Shown: positions 23,117 to 35,209 of the stretch, in pieces
Position numbering within the stretch: position 1 is the stretch's first letter
How the letters are laid out: each line of letters opens with the position of its first letter
DNA from: Triatoma infestans
Lineage: Eukaryota > Arthropoda > Insecta > Hemiptera > Reduviidae
Length of the DNA: 64,000 nt
NCBI GenBank assembly: GCA_011037195.1
Contig: JAAEAF010000230.1
Coordinates: 62,001 to 126,000, forward strand
Direction of reading: 5' to 3'
Position numbers and translations under genes: made by a program
Notes under the pieces: generated by a model
What the model saw: the letters and a program-made list of their open reading frames with translations, nothing else
Database searches by the model: none
What the model was told of the DNA's origin: nothing

Positions 23117-24137
23117 AAAAATCTGGTGTGATATATTCACACAACTTTCTCTTACTCCAGTTTTCAAAATTGTAATTGCCAAATTTTATGGTTGATATAC
23201 CAAATTTAATGAATTTCGTCAGTGTTTTTAGGGAGAAAATCGCCAAAACTGAAAAAACGTTCAGTAAAAACGCACTTCCGGTTTACTAATTTTCTTGAAA
23301 CTCGGAATTTTGGCCATCTATTTATTTCTAATTAATTTTGTTTGTATGGTAGAATTGTATTATCAACCATAGTAGCACTTTAGAGAACAACTTAACCCCA
23401 CCCCTCTCCCAAAAGTGCCCTTAAATGAATTTTTTCGGAGAAATGTTTTAAATAAAAGTTGTATATCATTGTATCTACAGTTGATAGGCCAAGTTTGAAG
23501 AAAATCGTCTGAGCCATTTTTGAGAAAATCGCAGGAAAGAAAAAAAAATACCAGAAATCTGAAAATTACATTTCAGGAAAAATGCACTTCCGAACACCCG
23601 ATTTTTTCAAACTCGGAATTTCAACAATACATTTAATTCTAATTAATATTATTTAAATGACAGAATTCTTTAATAAATTGAAATAGCACTTTAGAGTAAA
23701 ACCTAACCCCACCTTTCCACCAAAAGTGCCCTTAAATGAAGTTTTCTGGAGAAATGTTTTAAATAAAAGCTGTAGTGGTTTGTACGTGTAGTTGATATGT
23801 AATGTTTGAAGAAACTCGTGGGAGCCATTTTTGAAAAAATCGCAAAAAAGTCAAAAAAACAACTAGTAAAGTCGTACTTCTGGTTAAAGAATTTTGACAG
23901 ATAATGAACTGCCAGATCCCATGGTAACACCTAAACAGAATATCAAGTTTCAACTTTCTACAGTTTTTCCTTTTTGAGCTATGCTGTTCACATACACACA
24001 CACACACAAAGGCCCTTTGCTAAAAACCACTTTTTGAACTCAGGGGACCTCAAAACGGATATTTCCGGTGAAAACGCGATATCGAAAATTTGACACGATT
24101 ACAATAGTTTCTCTTACTAAGGGTAAGAAAAAGTAAT
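23117..24137 (+). repeat. Rep1 long copy
   Basis: Left end aatctggtgtgatatattca, followed by ctttctcttactcc, two internal units (C-rich runs near 23400 and 23710), and the right-hand module with a CA tract near 23995, gaactcaggggacct and ggtgaaaacgcgat. It ends in aagggtaagaaaaagt. Confidence 0.85.
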
Positions 24138-24536
24138 AAATGTATTACAATGAATGTATTTATTTTAATAAAGATGACCTAGTTTATTCCCATTTTGTTT
24201 CATGTTTAAACTGATCAAAAATAATTGTCGGAAGGCAACAGTGCTGGTATTATATTAGTAGTAATAGTGTTTAGTACTGTATGAATTTGTTTATTACAAT
24301 AATGAATTATGTAAGAGTTTTTATATTCCGGAAGAAAAAAAACTTATTTTAGAATTACTGATTAACTTTATCTAAGTTAGCTTGAACTTGTGATTTGGTA
24401 ATTATTTTCAAAAAGCTGATTAAGCCTACTTATCTGAGAATAAAATTTACTATCCTCCTTCACTGTATTTAAGTTTAGACCATTAAGTATTGAGGAAAAG
24501 TTACATGTAGAAGGAAACTGGCTCATTTTAAAGCCA

Positions 24537-25374
24537 GAAAATCTGATGTGAAACACTCACACAACTTTCTCTTAGTCCGGTTCTCAAAATTATAATTGAC
24601 AAATTTTACAGTTTGTGTACCAAATTTAATGAAAATCGTCGAAAACTGAAAAAAACTGTTCAATAAAAGCGCACTTCCGGTTTACTAATTTCTTTGAAAC
24701 TCGGAATTTTGGCCATCTATTTACTTCTAATTAATTTTCTTTGGATGATAAATTGTATAATCAACTACGATAGTACTTTAGAGAAAAACATAACCCCACA
24801 CCTCCCCTAAAACTGCTCTTAAATGAATTTTCCCAGAGAAATGTTTTAAATAAAAGTTTTAGATCTTTGTATGTTTAGTTATATAGAAGTTTCAAGAAAA
24901 TCGTCGGAGCCATTTTTGAGAAAATTGCGAAAAAGTGAAAAAATCATTTAGTAAAGTGGTAAAGTAAGCGCCCTTCCGGTTATCCGATTTTTTTCAAACT
25001 CGGAATTTCAACAACATATCCAATTCTAATTAATATTATTCAGATGACAGAACTGTCTAATAATCTGAAATAGCACTTTAGATGAAAACCTAACCCCACC
25101 TCTCCACCATAACTGCGCTTAAATCAATTTTCCCAGAGAAATGTCTCAAATAAAAGTTGTAGCTCGCTGTATGTGTAGCTGATATATCAAGTTGGAAGAA
25201 AATCGTCGGATCCATTTTTGAGATAAACGGAAAAAAGTAAAAAAAACAACTAGTAATGTGGTACTTCCGGTTGAGGAATTTTTACAGATAAGGTACAGTC
25301 AGATCCATGGTGATACCTAAACGGAATATCAAGTTTCAACTTTCTGTAATTTTTCGTTGTTAAGCTATGCTGTT

Positions 25375-25416
<42 letters not shown>

Positions 25417-25543
25417 CTATTTGCTAAAAACCACTTTTTTGGACTCAGGGGACCTCAAAACGGATATTTCCTGTGAAAACTCGATATCGAAAATTTGACA
25501 CGATTATAATATTTCCTCTTACAAGGAGTAAGAGAAAGTAAAA
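24537..25543 (+). repeat. Rep1 long copy
   Basis: Left end atctgatgtgaaacactcac, two internal units with C-rich runs near 24795 and 25095, a CA microsatellite of about 30 bp at 25378-25411, and the intact right end aaggagtaagagaaagt. One of the best-preserved copies. Confidence 0.88.
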
Positions 25544-25555
25544 AAAGTAAGGCAT

Positions 25556-26728
25556 GTGAGTGTTTCACACCAGATTTTTCTTTTCACTTTCTCTTATTTC
25601 TATTAAAAGGAAGTATTGCGATCGTGGCAAATTTTCGAAATTGAAAACTTCACCGGAAATAGAGGTTTTGGGATACCCTGGGTACGAAAAAAAGTTATAA
25701 CGAATGATCTGTGTGTGTATGTGTGTGTGTGCGTGTTGATTGAACAAAATGTTTCCAAAAACAAAAAATATCACAGGAAACTGAATTATGGTATTCCATG
25801 TGGTTACCACTATCGCAACATTTCGAGCAGAAATTCATCCACTGGAAGTGCCATTTTACTGAATTTATTTATTTATTTTTAGTTTATCGTGATTTTTTTT
25901 GAAAACGGCTACAACGATGTTCTTTAACTTCGTCAACCTAAGATAGGCATCTTACAATATTGAGGTATAATATTAGTATTACATGAATTGTTAAAATTCC
26001 AGATTTGAAGAAAATCATGTAAAATGAATGCAATTTTACACGTTACAGAGTTACTAAGTTTTTAGTACTTTTATTACGAAAAATGGGCTAAACTTTTTTC
26101 TTCAAACTGTAAACGCTACCTGTAATTGCAGTTAAGCAATTACAGGTTTCCATTTAAAGTGCTATTTCAGTTTATTAGACAATTCTGTCATCTAAATAAT
26201 GTTAATAAGAATTAAATATTTTGTTGAAATTCCGAGTTTGAAAAAAATCGGATTACCGGAAATGCGTTTACTTTACCACTTTACTAAATGGTTTATTCAC
26301 TTTTTCGCAATTTTCTCAAAAATGGCTCCTACGATTTTCTTGAAACTTTGTATATAAACTAAACCTAAACTGGCAATGATCACAATTCTTTTTTATTTAA
26401 AAAACAGTTCTTCTGGGAAAATTCATTTAAGTACGTTGAGGTAGTGGTGGGGTTTATGTTTTTCTCTAAAGTGCTATCACAGTTGATTATACAATTCTAT
26501 CATTCAAACAAAATTAGTTGAAAATAAATAGGTGGTTGAAAATTAATAGGAAAATAAATAGGTTTTAAGAAATTTACTAAACCGGAAGTGCGCTTTTACT
26601 GAACAGTTTTTTCAATTTTCGACGAATTAGTTAAATTTGGTACAGAAACCATAAAATTTGTCAATTATAGTTTTGAGAACAGGATTAAGAGAAAGTTGTG
26701 TGAATGTTTCACACCAGATTTATTGTTT
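25556..26728 (-). repeat. Rep1 minus-oriented long copy preceded by an isolated end
   Basis: An isolated terminal word (gtgagtgtttcacaccagat, 25559-25578) is followed at once by a minus-oriented copy starting at cactttctcttatttct. Two internal units are visible, with a perfect 11-bp stem (acctgtaattg/caattacaggt, 26118-26147) in the first where the G-rich run should be. It ends in gttgtgtgaatgtttcacac. Confidence 0.8.
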
Positions 26729-26739
26729 TAGGAAAGCAT

Positions 26740-27371
26740 AACTTCCAAAACTCCATTAAATGAACATTCTCAGAAGTTTGTATACCAATTTGAATGAAAT
26801 CCAACATTGTTTTAATGCAAAAAAAAAAAAAATGCAGAAAACTGTAAAAAAAAGAAACTATATAGTAAAAACGTGCACTTCCGGTCACCAGATATTCTTT
26901 CTAAACATGGATTTCTAGCAACATATTTAATTCAAATATTATTTAGATGGGAATTGTTTAATAAACTGAAATAGTAGGAAATATTACCCCACCACTCCGC
27001 CAATAGACTCCTTTAATGAATTTACCCCAGAGAAATGTTTCAAATAAAAGTACTAGCTCTTAATGTATCCAGTTTTAATATGTTTATAGAAAAACGCTTA
27101 AAACTGCAAAAATTCATTCAGTAAAGTGGTACTTCTGGTTGAAGAATTTTGACAGATAACTTCCTGTCGGATCCCATCTCCAGTTTCAACTATCTGTGAT
27201 TTTTGAGCTATGGTGTTAGTCGCGGACACAGAACAGACCATTAAAAAAAAAACAACATTTTTTGAACTCAGGGGAGCACCTCAAAACGCATATATCCGGT
27301 GAACGCGTATTTCGAAAACTTGACACGATCGCAGGTACTTCCTCTTTCTTACAGTAGTAAGTGAAAGTAGA
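26740..27371 (+). repeat. Rep1 partial copy
   Basis: Plus-oriented internal unit and right-hand module (gcacttccggtcaccagat, C-rich run near 26990, tgaactcaggggagcacct, ggtgaacgcg) ending in agtaagtgaaagt. A separate family end lies at about 27412-27445. Confidence 0.65.
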
Positions 27372-27449
27372 ACTGTACCCCCAATTAAGACTGTTAATAA
27401 TTGCTTTAAGAAAAAGTTATGTGAGTGTTTTACACCAGAATTATATAAT

Positions 27450-28227
27450 TTTATTTAATTTTTTAAATGAATACGAAAAATCAATTTTCATAATGTATAA
27501 CTCATTTTTTAATATACAGAGTTCTCTGCTGTACTGAGCATTTTGTAATTAATCTGTTTAACCTCTACTGGCCAAACTAACACGTTATTAATTTTTAGTA
27601 AAAAGAAAAAAATAGAAGAAGATTGATTTACCATAACGTACCAGAAAAGTAGAAAAATTCTCTGATCTTTTGAGGCTTCAACGTGTAATACGTAATGTTA
27701 GCTATTTTATTTTTCTAAATAGCTATTAATCTATAAATTTAATTACGACCAACCTAACTACTAACAAAGTAAAAAACAAAATGTAAACACCTTTCAAGAA
27801 GAACGAAGCGATTGAGTAACAGAGAGCGATAGACAATGAGCAAGACAGAGAGAAAAACGATCTAACAACTTCGTGATCAACTTATATTCTAAGTGAATAG
27901 ATTATATATATATATAAAATAAAAAAGAGATGCCCTAGTGAAAAAGCCAAATTGAAACACATGGACCGAGCCGGTGTTCTTCACAGTTTCAATATTTAAA
28001 AAATAAAATAAAACAACCCTGGCCGTTTCTGTTCGTGCCGCCGACATTACCTCATGAACTAATTTCTCATTCCTTCAACCTGTTTACATATAGAGGTGGT
28101 CGCCTTTTTCAGCCCGTATTTCATCAAGCCTTTAGGGTGTTTCATCGTGTTATACTGAAATGGTTTCTCTCCTGTTTTTGTTTTTTTACTATATTCGTCT
28201 TAAATAAATTTATTTCTTGAAGGAAAA
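27450..28227. other. Non-coding gap, nothing recognised
   Basis: AT-rich, with a purine-rich patch near 27800-27860 (repeats of gagaga type) and a short TA tract near 27905. No conserved translation. Confidence 0.55.
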
Positions 28228-28262
28228 AATCTGGTGTGAAATATTCACGCGGCTTTCTCTTA
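28228..28262 (+). repeat. Isolated Rep1 left end
   Basis: Only the first 35 bp or so of the family (atctggtgtgaaatattcac, ctttctctt) remain, cut short next to a SINE insertion. Confidence 0.6.
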
Positions 28263-28272
28263 AAACACAATT

Positions 28273-28457
28273 ATTTTTTTTTATTTAAGGCGCGTCAACA
28301 TCTATGGTCATTGGCGTCCGGACCCTTCTCAGTGCACTGTCGGCCTTCGGACAGTGTTCTCTCGTTACAGACAACACTGTCAATCACCGTACAGTGAGCT
28401 GTAGTGGCTCCCAGGAAGAGAAAAATCTAAAGGTAGCACAGCTATTCCCTTCCCTAT
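28273..28457 (-). mobile_element. SINE copy lacking part of the tRNA-like head
   Basis: The body and tail are present (minus strand), but the segment between ggtagcaca and gctattcccttcc is deleted, removing the B box seen in other copies. A 10-bp direct repeat, aaacacaatt, flanks it (28263-28272 and 28458-28467). The deletion probably happened after insertion, because a B-box-less copy would be poorly transcribed by pol III. Confidence 0.85.
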
Positions 28458-28599
28458 AAACACAATTTAATAAAAAGGTATTAAGGATTATATTTGTACA
28501 TCTGAACGGACTGTGTGGAGTGCCCTCTATCAAAACTAACAAAACTTATGCAGATTAAATAGGGAACCTAACTGAACTGATAGACCCCAAAAATGTGTC

Positions 28600-29140
28600 T
28601 AGTTTTTTTTCTTGACGCAACTACTTTGTCACATCAAAGTTCGGCTGGAAGGGGCGCTGGGACATGTAGAGACTAGGAAAAATGAAACATCCGACCAACG
28701 GGCCAGGAATGGGGTGATTGCTCCGTTCTGTAGTCCTGAACCTGTCCTAGTGATAAACAAAGGGACAAAGTACTTACATTTCTCAGAGATTGGCTCCTGA
28801 ATGAGCACGACACAATCTGATATCAAAGCTGTGTATATAGAATTAAAGAGACCGTCTGCTTAAGAAGAAACCAGATTAATCTCCGGGGGTAATTATCTCC
28901 GGAACCTTTGTGTAAATTGTGTCAGGAAAAGGAGGAAACGGCTTCGCACTTGTTGTTTGATTGTATAGCAATCGTCAAATTGCGCTATGAGATCTTTAGC
29001 ACACTGAGTCCAGAGGAGATTGTAGCGCATAAAGAGCTGGCTAGGAAAGCCCTCAACCTAATGAAGAGGTAAGGTTTCTCATACTAGACGTACAGATGTA
29101 GGCACAATAAGCTACTACTAGCTGGAATGTCTGGGATCGT
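28600..29140 (+). pseudogene. Non-LTR retrotransposon tail, RNase H end
   Basis: Translations carry decayed RNase H end signatures: KVRLEGALGHVE aligns by eye with the KVRLVWVPGHKG block of the 13.6-kb copy, followed by ARNGVIAPFCSPEPVLVI. A cysteine/histidine tail follows in another frame (CKLCQEKEETASHLLFDC). The closing gcacaataagc also matches the 14.37-kb end. Same family as the element at 12975-14450, older and shorter. Frameshifts and stops throughout. Confidence 0.75.
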
Positions 29141-29378
29141 CACCTACCATGATCAATCTAAACTTATCTACTCTTGTGCAGTTTAAATTTTCACCGAACT
29201 GATAGACATCTAAAATCTCTTCTTTTTTTTCCGGAAAAATCTTACAATAAAAGTTTTTTGTTTTTTTTACAATGTCATTAGTTTGATCTTTCGGCCATTC
29301 TTTTTCTGCCAGCCCAGTATAAATATGCGTTACACACGAAAGTAGATTTCGCAGATCTACCATTCGCAAATCCTACCA

Positions 29379-29498
29379 TTGAGCTGTAGAGGCTCCTAGG
29401 AAGAGAAAATTTAAGGGTAGCACAGCTGGACTCGAACCCGGGATCTCCGCGTTGCTAGTCCAGAGCGCTACCACTGAGCTAATTCCTTCCTTCTCCGT
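29379..29498 (-). mobile_element. SINE fragment (tRNA-like head)
   Basis: Minus strand shows the head of the SINE: gctcagtggtagcgc (A-box-like), a B-box (ggttcgagtcc) and the start of the body. The 3' body and tail are missing. Confidence 0.8.
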
Positions 29499-31195
29499 TG
29501 GCTTACGCCAACTAACTAGGGACGGAAATCCTAGTTTGTGAATTGTATTTGTCCTTGTCTGTAATGGGAAGTGTATGTAGTTTAAGTGTATTGTGTACTG
29601 TTCTGACGAAATGCATGGAGTACTGAGCTGTGGTAACCCGTGGGATCGCTACTCCCCAAGTAACTGGATACAACAGATACCCCTTGCGGCCTTACATGTA
29701 TTTGTATATGATATTACAGTTATTTCTAATTGTTTTAGTATAATTATGCAAGTAAGTGATAGACATTGAGAAATTCCATTCTATTGTAAAGTCATTCATC
29801 ATTAAAGTTCTATGAAACGTGTAAAAATGTATATTGCACAGATTTTTTTTTTTAAACAAGTAGTAATCATTGTATACGATTTATTTTAATAAAAAATTAT
29901 TTCTTACGAATGTACTAACAACTTTTTTTTTGCAACAACCGGCAATTGCAAATTAGAGGAGAAATGGTATATTTATTTAAGACATTAATAGTTGTGGACA
30001 TATAGTTGAGGATTTATGAATTTATTTATTTATTTATTTTTATAATAAATATTTTCTGATTAATAGTTTTGTAATGTGTATAATATTTATAATTATTAAT
30101 AAATAGCTCAACAATGTCTTTAATAATATAAATAAAGTGTGCGTAAGTACCAGTAATGTACAAATAGTTCCCACGTTCTTTTTCCACAAAGAAAGCAAAA
30201 AAAAATACAAGAATTAAAATAATATTACAGTAAGAACTTTTTTTTATAATAAATGCAGTACACATGTAAGAGAGAGAGAGAATAGTCTCCTGCAAGAGGG
30301 GATCTAGGTGGATATTATAATACACAGGTACATAGTCATCTCATAGACTAGTCGCAAGCTAGGAGAAGTGGAATTGTGTGTGTGTGTCAGTCTGTATGTA
30401 TATAATATATATATACTCTTCTCATTCTCTTTTAAAAGTGTGTTATGTTTTTTACTCTGAGTATGTATAAATGGAGAAAAAGTGAATTCAGTACAAAATA
30501 AATATTTGTCCCGTAGGATAATGAAGCTTACATAGCCATGTAGCGAACTCTCCCTGTATCCCCCCGCCCCCAGCTCTACTACAATCATCGCATACACCAG
30601 GGGGGAGGACACCTAAACTATACGCAAAATGTACAATGTCTTATCTGAATACACCTGTAACTTTCTTGTTCAGAATATTGTAGATTGTTTGAATCTCCTT
30701 CTACTTCTTCTTCTACAAGTTAGTTTCTCTCTCTTATTCTAACAAATTCTTTTTTTTTAATTCTCTATTTAAGTAATTCTCTCCACTCTCTTGTCTCCCC
30801 TTTACATTAAATAGTATTTAGCATATATTATGTAATTTTCTTTTTGTCCGCGTCTTTTTATGTGTTTGTACATGTTTTGAGTCATTTGCATCAGCATACT
30901 TATGGTTGAACTGCTTTAGCGACCTCTCCAGGAATTTATGTGAATGTACGTATGTAAGAATGAGAGTAAATAATGAAATAGTGAAAGAACTGTAATGCTA
31001 TCTGGTATTGAATATCTACAATGCAATATTGATATTAGAGACTAATATAGTTGTTATTTTAGTAATATAGTTATTTTGAAAATCTATGAAGTCAAACAAG
31101 AAATAGCTGTTGTAATAAAGTTTATTTTAGCAGTTTAGTTTAGTTTAGTTTATTATTATAATTTTTTTTTTTTATTGATTAAAAGCTGCTAAGCA
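29499..31195. other. Low-complexity non-coding stretch
   Basis: Includes (TTTA)n near 30020-30040, GA-rich and TA-rich tracts, pyrimidine-rich stretches near 30690-30790, and a (TTTAG)n run near 31130-31150. Open frames on the minus strand (30026-30612) have low-complexity translations with no domain. Confidence 0.55.
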
Positions 31196-31224
31196 AATTG
31201 AAAATTAAAAAAAAAAATGTGCAC

Positions 31225-31640
31225 AATATTGCTTCATTATCATTGGCGACTAATTTCCTCTATTTATCGGTGCCTTCAACAATGGAATCTACGACCGGAC
31301 AGTGCTCACTCACAGCCCGACCCGATATTCTGCTTTATAGCAAGGAGAGGAGGGCAGTAACGTTGGTGGACATTGCAGTACCGAATACCGACAACCTCCT
31401 ACAAGTAATGGCAGAAAAAAATCGGAAGAATGCAGAGCTTGGGTCCGAAATAAAGAGACTGTGAGAAGTGGAGGCTGTCCGAGTAGTACCCATAGTCCTC
31501 TCGGCAACTGGGATAGTGCCCCACGAATTGCACGAAAGTATAGCCACTCTGGAATTGGACCGAAATGTTTATATGGTCCTCCAGAAAGCAGTTGTGTAAA
31601 ACACGTGCTATATTGTCCGGAAATTCTTGAACGAACAATG
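31225..31640 (+). pseudogene. R2-type LINE endonuclease tail, copy A
   Basis: The translation contains ARPDILLYSKERRAVTLVDI followed by AVPNTDNL, a motif RPD-x14-D. This fits the restriction-like endonuclease of R2-type non-LTR retrotransposons, which lies after the RT and a CCHC motif. Downstream come EIKRL, an in-frame TGA (31462-31464), VRVVPIVLSATGIVP and VYMVLQKAVV, then another stop. No RT domain is present, so it is a heavily 5'-truncated tail. It is a different subfamily from copy B just downstream in the same orientation. Confidence 0.7.
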
Positions 31641-31797
31641 AATAATAATGTGCTTGGATTCACCCCGTACATTATTTCATCTGATCCAGTATATTACTGA
31701 GGTTAAAAAAAAAGAAATAATAATAATGTAATAATCCTGTATGATGGCAATACAGGATCAAGTAATAAAGACAGTGAACTACCGCCGGTAAATATTA

Positions 31798-32395
31798 ATG
31801 GATAGCAGCATTACTGATGACCGGTGTAGATTATGTCATAGTGACCGGGAGACCGGTCAACACGTGACAGCAGGCTGTCGAGCCACAGCGCAGACACTAT
31901 ATAAAGCCAGACACGATTATGTAGCCAAGCAGATCCATCAAAGACTCGCGCTGAATAATGGATTACTTCAAGAATCCATACCATATTTTCATAAGTATCC
32001 ACACATTATTTTATAAGTATCAGCCAGCAATCGTAATGGAAAATGAAAGATGCAAAGTTTATTGGGACAGAAGTGGGATAATAGACCAGCATATCTCACA
32101 CAACAGGCCAGATATCATTCTATTAGAAAAAGAAAAGAAAACTGTGCATTTAATAGATGTGGCGGTTCCTAACAGTGAAAATTTGTCGTCGACCTACAAC
32201 GACAAAATACAGAAATATATTCAGCTTTCCAACAAAATTAAGCAGATGTGGAATGTGGGGATTGTAAGGATAGTTCCTATTGTCCTTTCATCAACAGGCC
32301 TGATTCCTATTGACGAAAATTTATTTGTTAATCTGCAGAAGTCAGTTATATTAGATACATCCCAAATAGTGCAACATTTTTTAGGTTTCTAATCT
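31798..32395 (+). pseudogene. R2-type LINE endonuclease tail, copy B
   Basis: The first frame (31798-32016) carries CRLCHSDRETGQHVTAGC, a C-x2-C-x8-H-x4-C motif, then ARHDYVAKQIHQ. After a frame change near 31960-32020 the second frame (to 32392) carries NRPDIILLEKEKKTVHLIDV, again RPD-x14-D, followed by AVPNSENL and a conserved-looking VRIVPIVLSSTGLIP. CCHC followed by this endonuclease motif is the order known from R2-type elements. The frame change disables it. An AT/AAT-rich stretch follows. Confidence 0.75.
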
Positions 32396-32759
32396 AAAAT
32401 AGATGTTCGAAAAAATCCCCAACTATATAATCCCTAGGATCTCACTGAGAATATATAATAATAATAAGAAGAAGGACAACAACCAACAACAACAAATTCT
32501 TGTTTATTGGTATTGCGGTAAATATCTAGGAAGCTATTTCAAGATTGTTGCTCATTCGCTTATCCATAGTTTATGCTATGGAAAATAACGTACAATCAAG
32601 TTGAGAAACAACTTACCTTTCGGAAAAACCTGGAAAATGATTTTTAAATAGACTTAACTCCTAGGAGTTCCTTCATAAAAGATAGTAAGCGAAATCGGCA
32701 CACCTTCAGCATATGTACCGATTCATGTAGCCAAACCTGGAGCAGTGCTCTGGAGGGAC

Positions 32760-33125
32760 TGTAAATTTTAAAGTTTAAAGAAAATCTTTGGAACCATTTT
32801 CAAGAAAATGGCCGAAAATTGGAAAACCCCTTCAGTAAATTTGCACTTTTGGTTGGTAGATTTAGACTTCAAATCTTATTGTCAAATGCCAGTGGTAGTT
32901 ATTCCTAAACAGAATATAAAAATCGAGCTTCCTGCGATTTTGCATCTAGATATGTTGTTTGTACAAACACACACAACAATCAAACAATTGTTTGTAGACG
33001 CTCACACCAATTTCTAAAAATTACTTTTTCGGAGACAAGAGGGTCTCAAAACATATTATACTCGTACAGTTCTGGTAAAAACCTTAATTTCGAAAATTAA
33101 ACACGATCGCAATACTTCCTTTTCT
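32760..33125 (+). repeat. Rep1 partial copy
   Basis: Plus-oriented internal-unit end (aaagaaaatctttggaacca, tttcaagaaaatggcc) and right-hand module ending near acacgatcgcaatacttcct. Diverged from the main subfamily. Confidence 0.6.
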
Positions 33126-33138
33126 TATCTCACGAATT

Positions 33139-34290
33139 TATTCTTGTTTTTTCTATTACTTTTTCTTAGTCCTAGTAAAAGTGAGTATTATAATCATATC
33201 AAAGTTTGGATATCAAGTTTTCACCGGAAATACAAATTTTGAGATCCCCTGAGTGCGAAAAAGTGGTGTGTGTGTTTGTCAGGATACGTTTGTAAATAAG
33301 TATGTGTGTCACAAAAACGAAAAGTCACAAGGAGCTCAACTATTGTATTCCGTTTAGCTACTATCACCGTATCAGACACGAAGATTTCGGGCAAAATCCG
33401 TCTACTCCAAATGCAACTATATTGAATTTTTTTTTTGTTTTTCTTATTTTTCTAAAAAACGGTTCCAATGATTTTCTTTTAACGTTGTATACTATATACA
33501 CATATAAATACCTATTACTTTTATTTGAAACATTTTTCCAGGAAAATTGACTTGTTTGGGAGTTCTGTGGAAACAGTAGCGTTATACTTTCCTTTGAGTA
33601 CCACTTCAGTTATAATATATGGTTTTACTTCCTTCATATTATTTATACATATTAGAAGCATTGGCAGAATTCCAAATTTGAAGAAAATTGGTTAACCGGA
33701 AGTATGATTTTCTTTAAAACTTGAAATGCTTCCTGCATTAATAGAAACGTATAAGTTTTATTTGAAACATTTTTCCGAAAAAAAGAAAAATGAGCAGTAT
33801 TGGAGTTTTGACAATTAGTTTAAATTTAAATTTACCCAAGCTTTCTTCGTTTTAATACAGAACGTTCCACTTTCTGTGGAACGCAGCCGCTAAGTATACA
33901 ATTAAAATCCCCACCACCATGTTTATGGACAGCCCTACTAATCATTGTAAAGTTGGAATTTTGAAGATTAAATTGATTACATTGTATTAATTAGAACCCG
34001 AGGAAGTCTTACGGAAGGGAATAATAGCTAAGTGGTTAGCGTGCTGGACTCCCACGCGGAGTACCCGGATTCAAGTCCAGCTGTGCTACCTTTAGATTTT
34101 TTCTTCCTAGGAGCCTCTACAGCTCACTGTCCGGAGAGGGACAGTGTTGTTAGTAACGAGAGAACACTGTCCGGTGGCAGTAGTGCACTGAGAAGGCTCC
34201 GTGCGCCAATGACCTATAAATGTTGACGCGCCTTAAATTAATAAAAAAAAAGAGAGAGAGAATGTCGTGTTACTGTTTCACACCAGATTT
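33139..34290 (-). repeat. Rep1-related minus copy containing a SINE
   Basis: Starts with a diverged right end (actttttcttagtcctagta), passes through minus-oriented modules and ends in gttactgtttcacaccagat at about 34270-34289. A SINE occupies 34015-34252. A perfect 8-bp hairpin (cgttccac/gtggaacg) lies at 33863-33883. Confidence 0.6.
34015..34252 (+). mobile_element. SINE, full-length copy
   Basis: Head with tagctaagtggttagcg (A-box-like) and ggattcaagtcc (slightly degraded B-box), then the body palindrome (ctgtccggagagggacag, then aacactgtcc) and the terminal tgttgacgcgccttaaat with an A-rich tail. No clear target-site duplication was found by eye. An open frame on the plus strand here is not a gene. 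Confidence 0.88.
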
Positions 34291-35209
34291 AAAAAAAAAA
34301 AAAATATTCTATTTAACCTTATAATAAAATGTCTACGGGATCATTGGAAATAATTTTTATTGTAAGCAAGGCGACACATTAAATAAAATTATTTATCAGG
34401 TATATGAAGTATTTTGTAGTCACTATAAAAACCTACTTTGATTTTAATCTAGATCTGTAAATTCTAACCAAAAAAAGGTGGTGTTCTTCGCTGTCCTAAA
34501 AGTCCCCCAATAATAGTCGATTACAACCTAAATAACTTACAAATAAAAGGACTCCATAGCAGGCAAAAAGGGCCACAGCTGAGAATAATATCTGTAAAAC
34601 GATCTCATTTATTAACTTTTATTAGCCTATTTAAAAAAGTAGTTTAGATATCCAGAAATAGGATTGTAAATATTCTCACTCACTCGCTCTGTCACTCTCT
34701 CTCTCTCGCTCTCTCTCACTCTCTCTTGCATTTCAGATTTACATTTTTTGTTGATCTGATATTTAAATATGTCAAGTAAAAAATATCAAGATTAAACAGA
34801 CAAGGAGGTAACTACATTCTCCGCCATAATATTAAATAATTACAAAGTATCTTTTAGTTTTTTTTTTATTATTATACGAATTGACCGGGTATTTTATTTT
34901 ATTATTGTTATTATCAGTTTATTCTTATCTAATTATATTTTTTGTTGTGGTTGTTGTTGTTGTTGAACTTTTTACTTCATTAAACTTCCTTTCGGCCCGT
35001 ATCTATTAATGAGAATATAGTTATTCAATTAGATAAACTTTAAAGATTTTCATCTAATTGCCATATTCTTCTTAATTGGGGACATTCTACCAGCATCATT
35101 TGGTTATTGTAAATACTCGTGCACATAGATATGATGATGAAATGGTTTGTAACCAGGATTCAGACCTGGAATGTGTTTACTTACTCTTAAGAGAAGTTTC
35201 TCTATGAAC
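34291..35209. other. Non-coding gap with a CT-rich tract
   Basis: AT-rich with a (CT)n-type tract near 34685-34730 and short TTG repeats near 34940-34965. No conserved translation. Confidence 0.55.

Noticed and set aside
31131..31153. (TTTAG)n run that could suggest telomeric repeat
   Set aside because: The unit is not the TTAGG unit typical of arthropods, the run has only about four units, and it sits inside interspersed repeats.
31310..31672. Minus-strand 120-codon open frame
   Set aside because: Antisense to R2-type endonuclease tail copy A; no domain in the translation.
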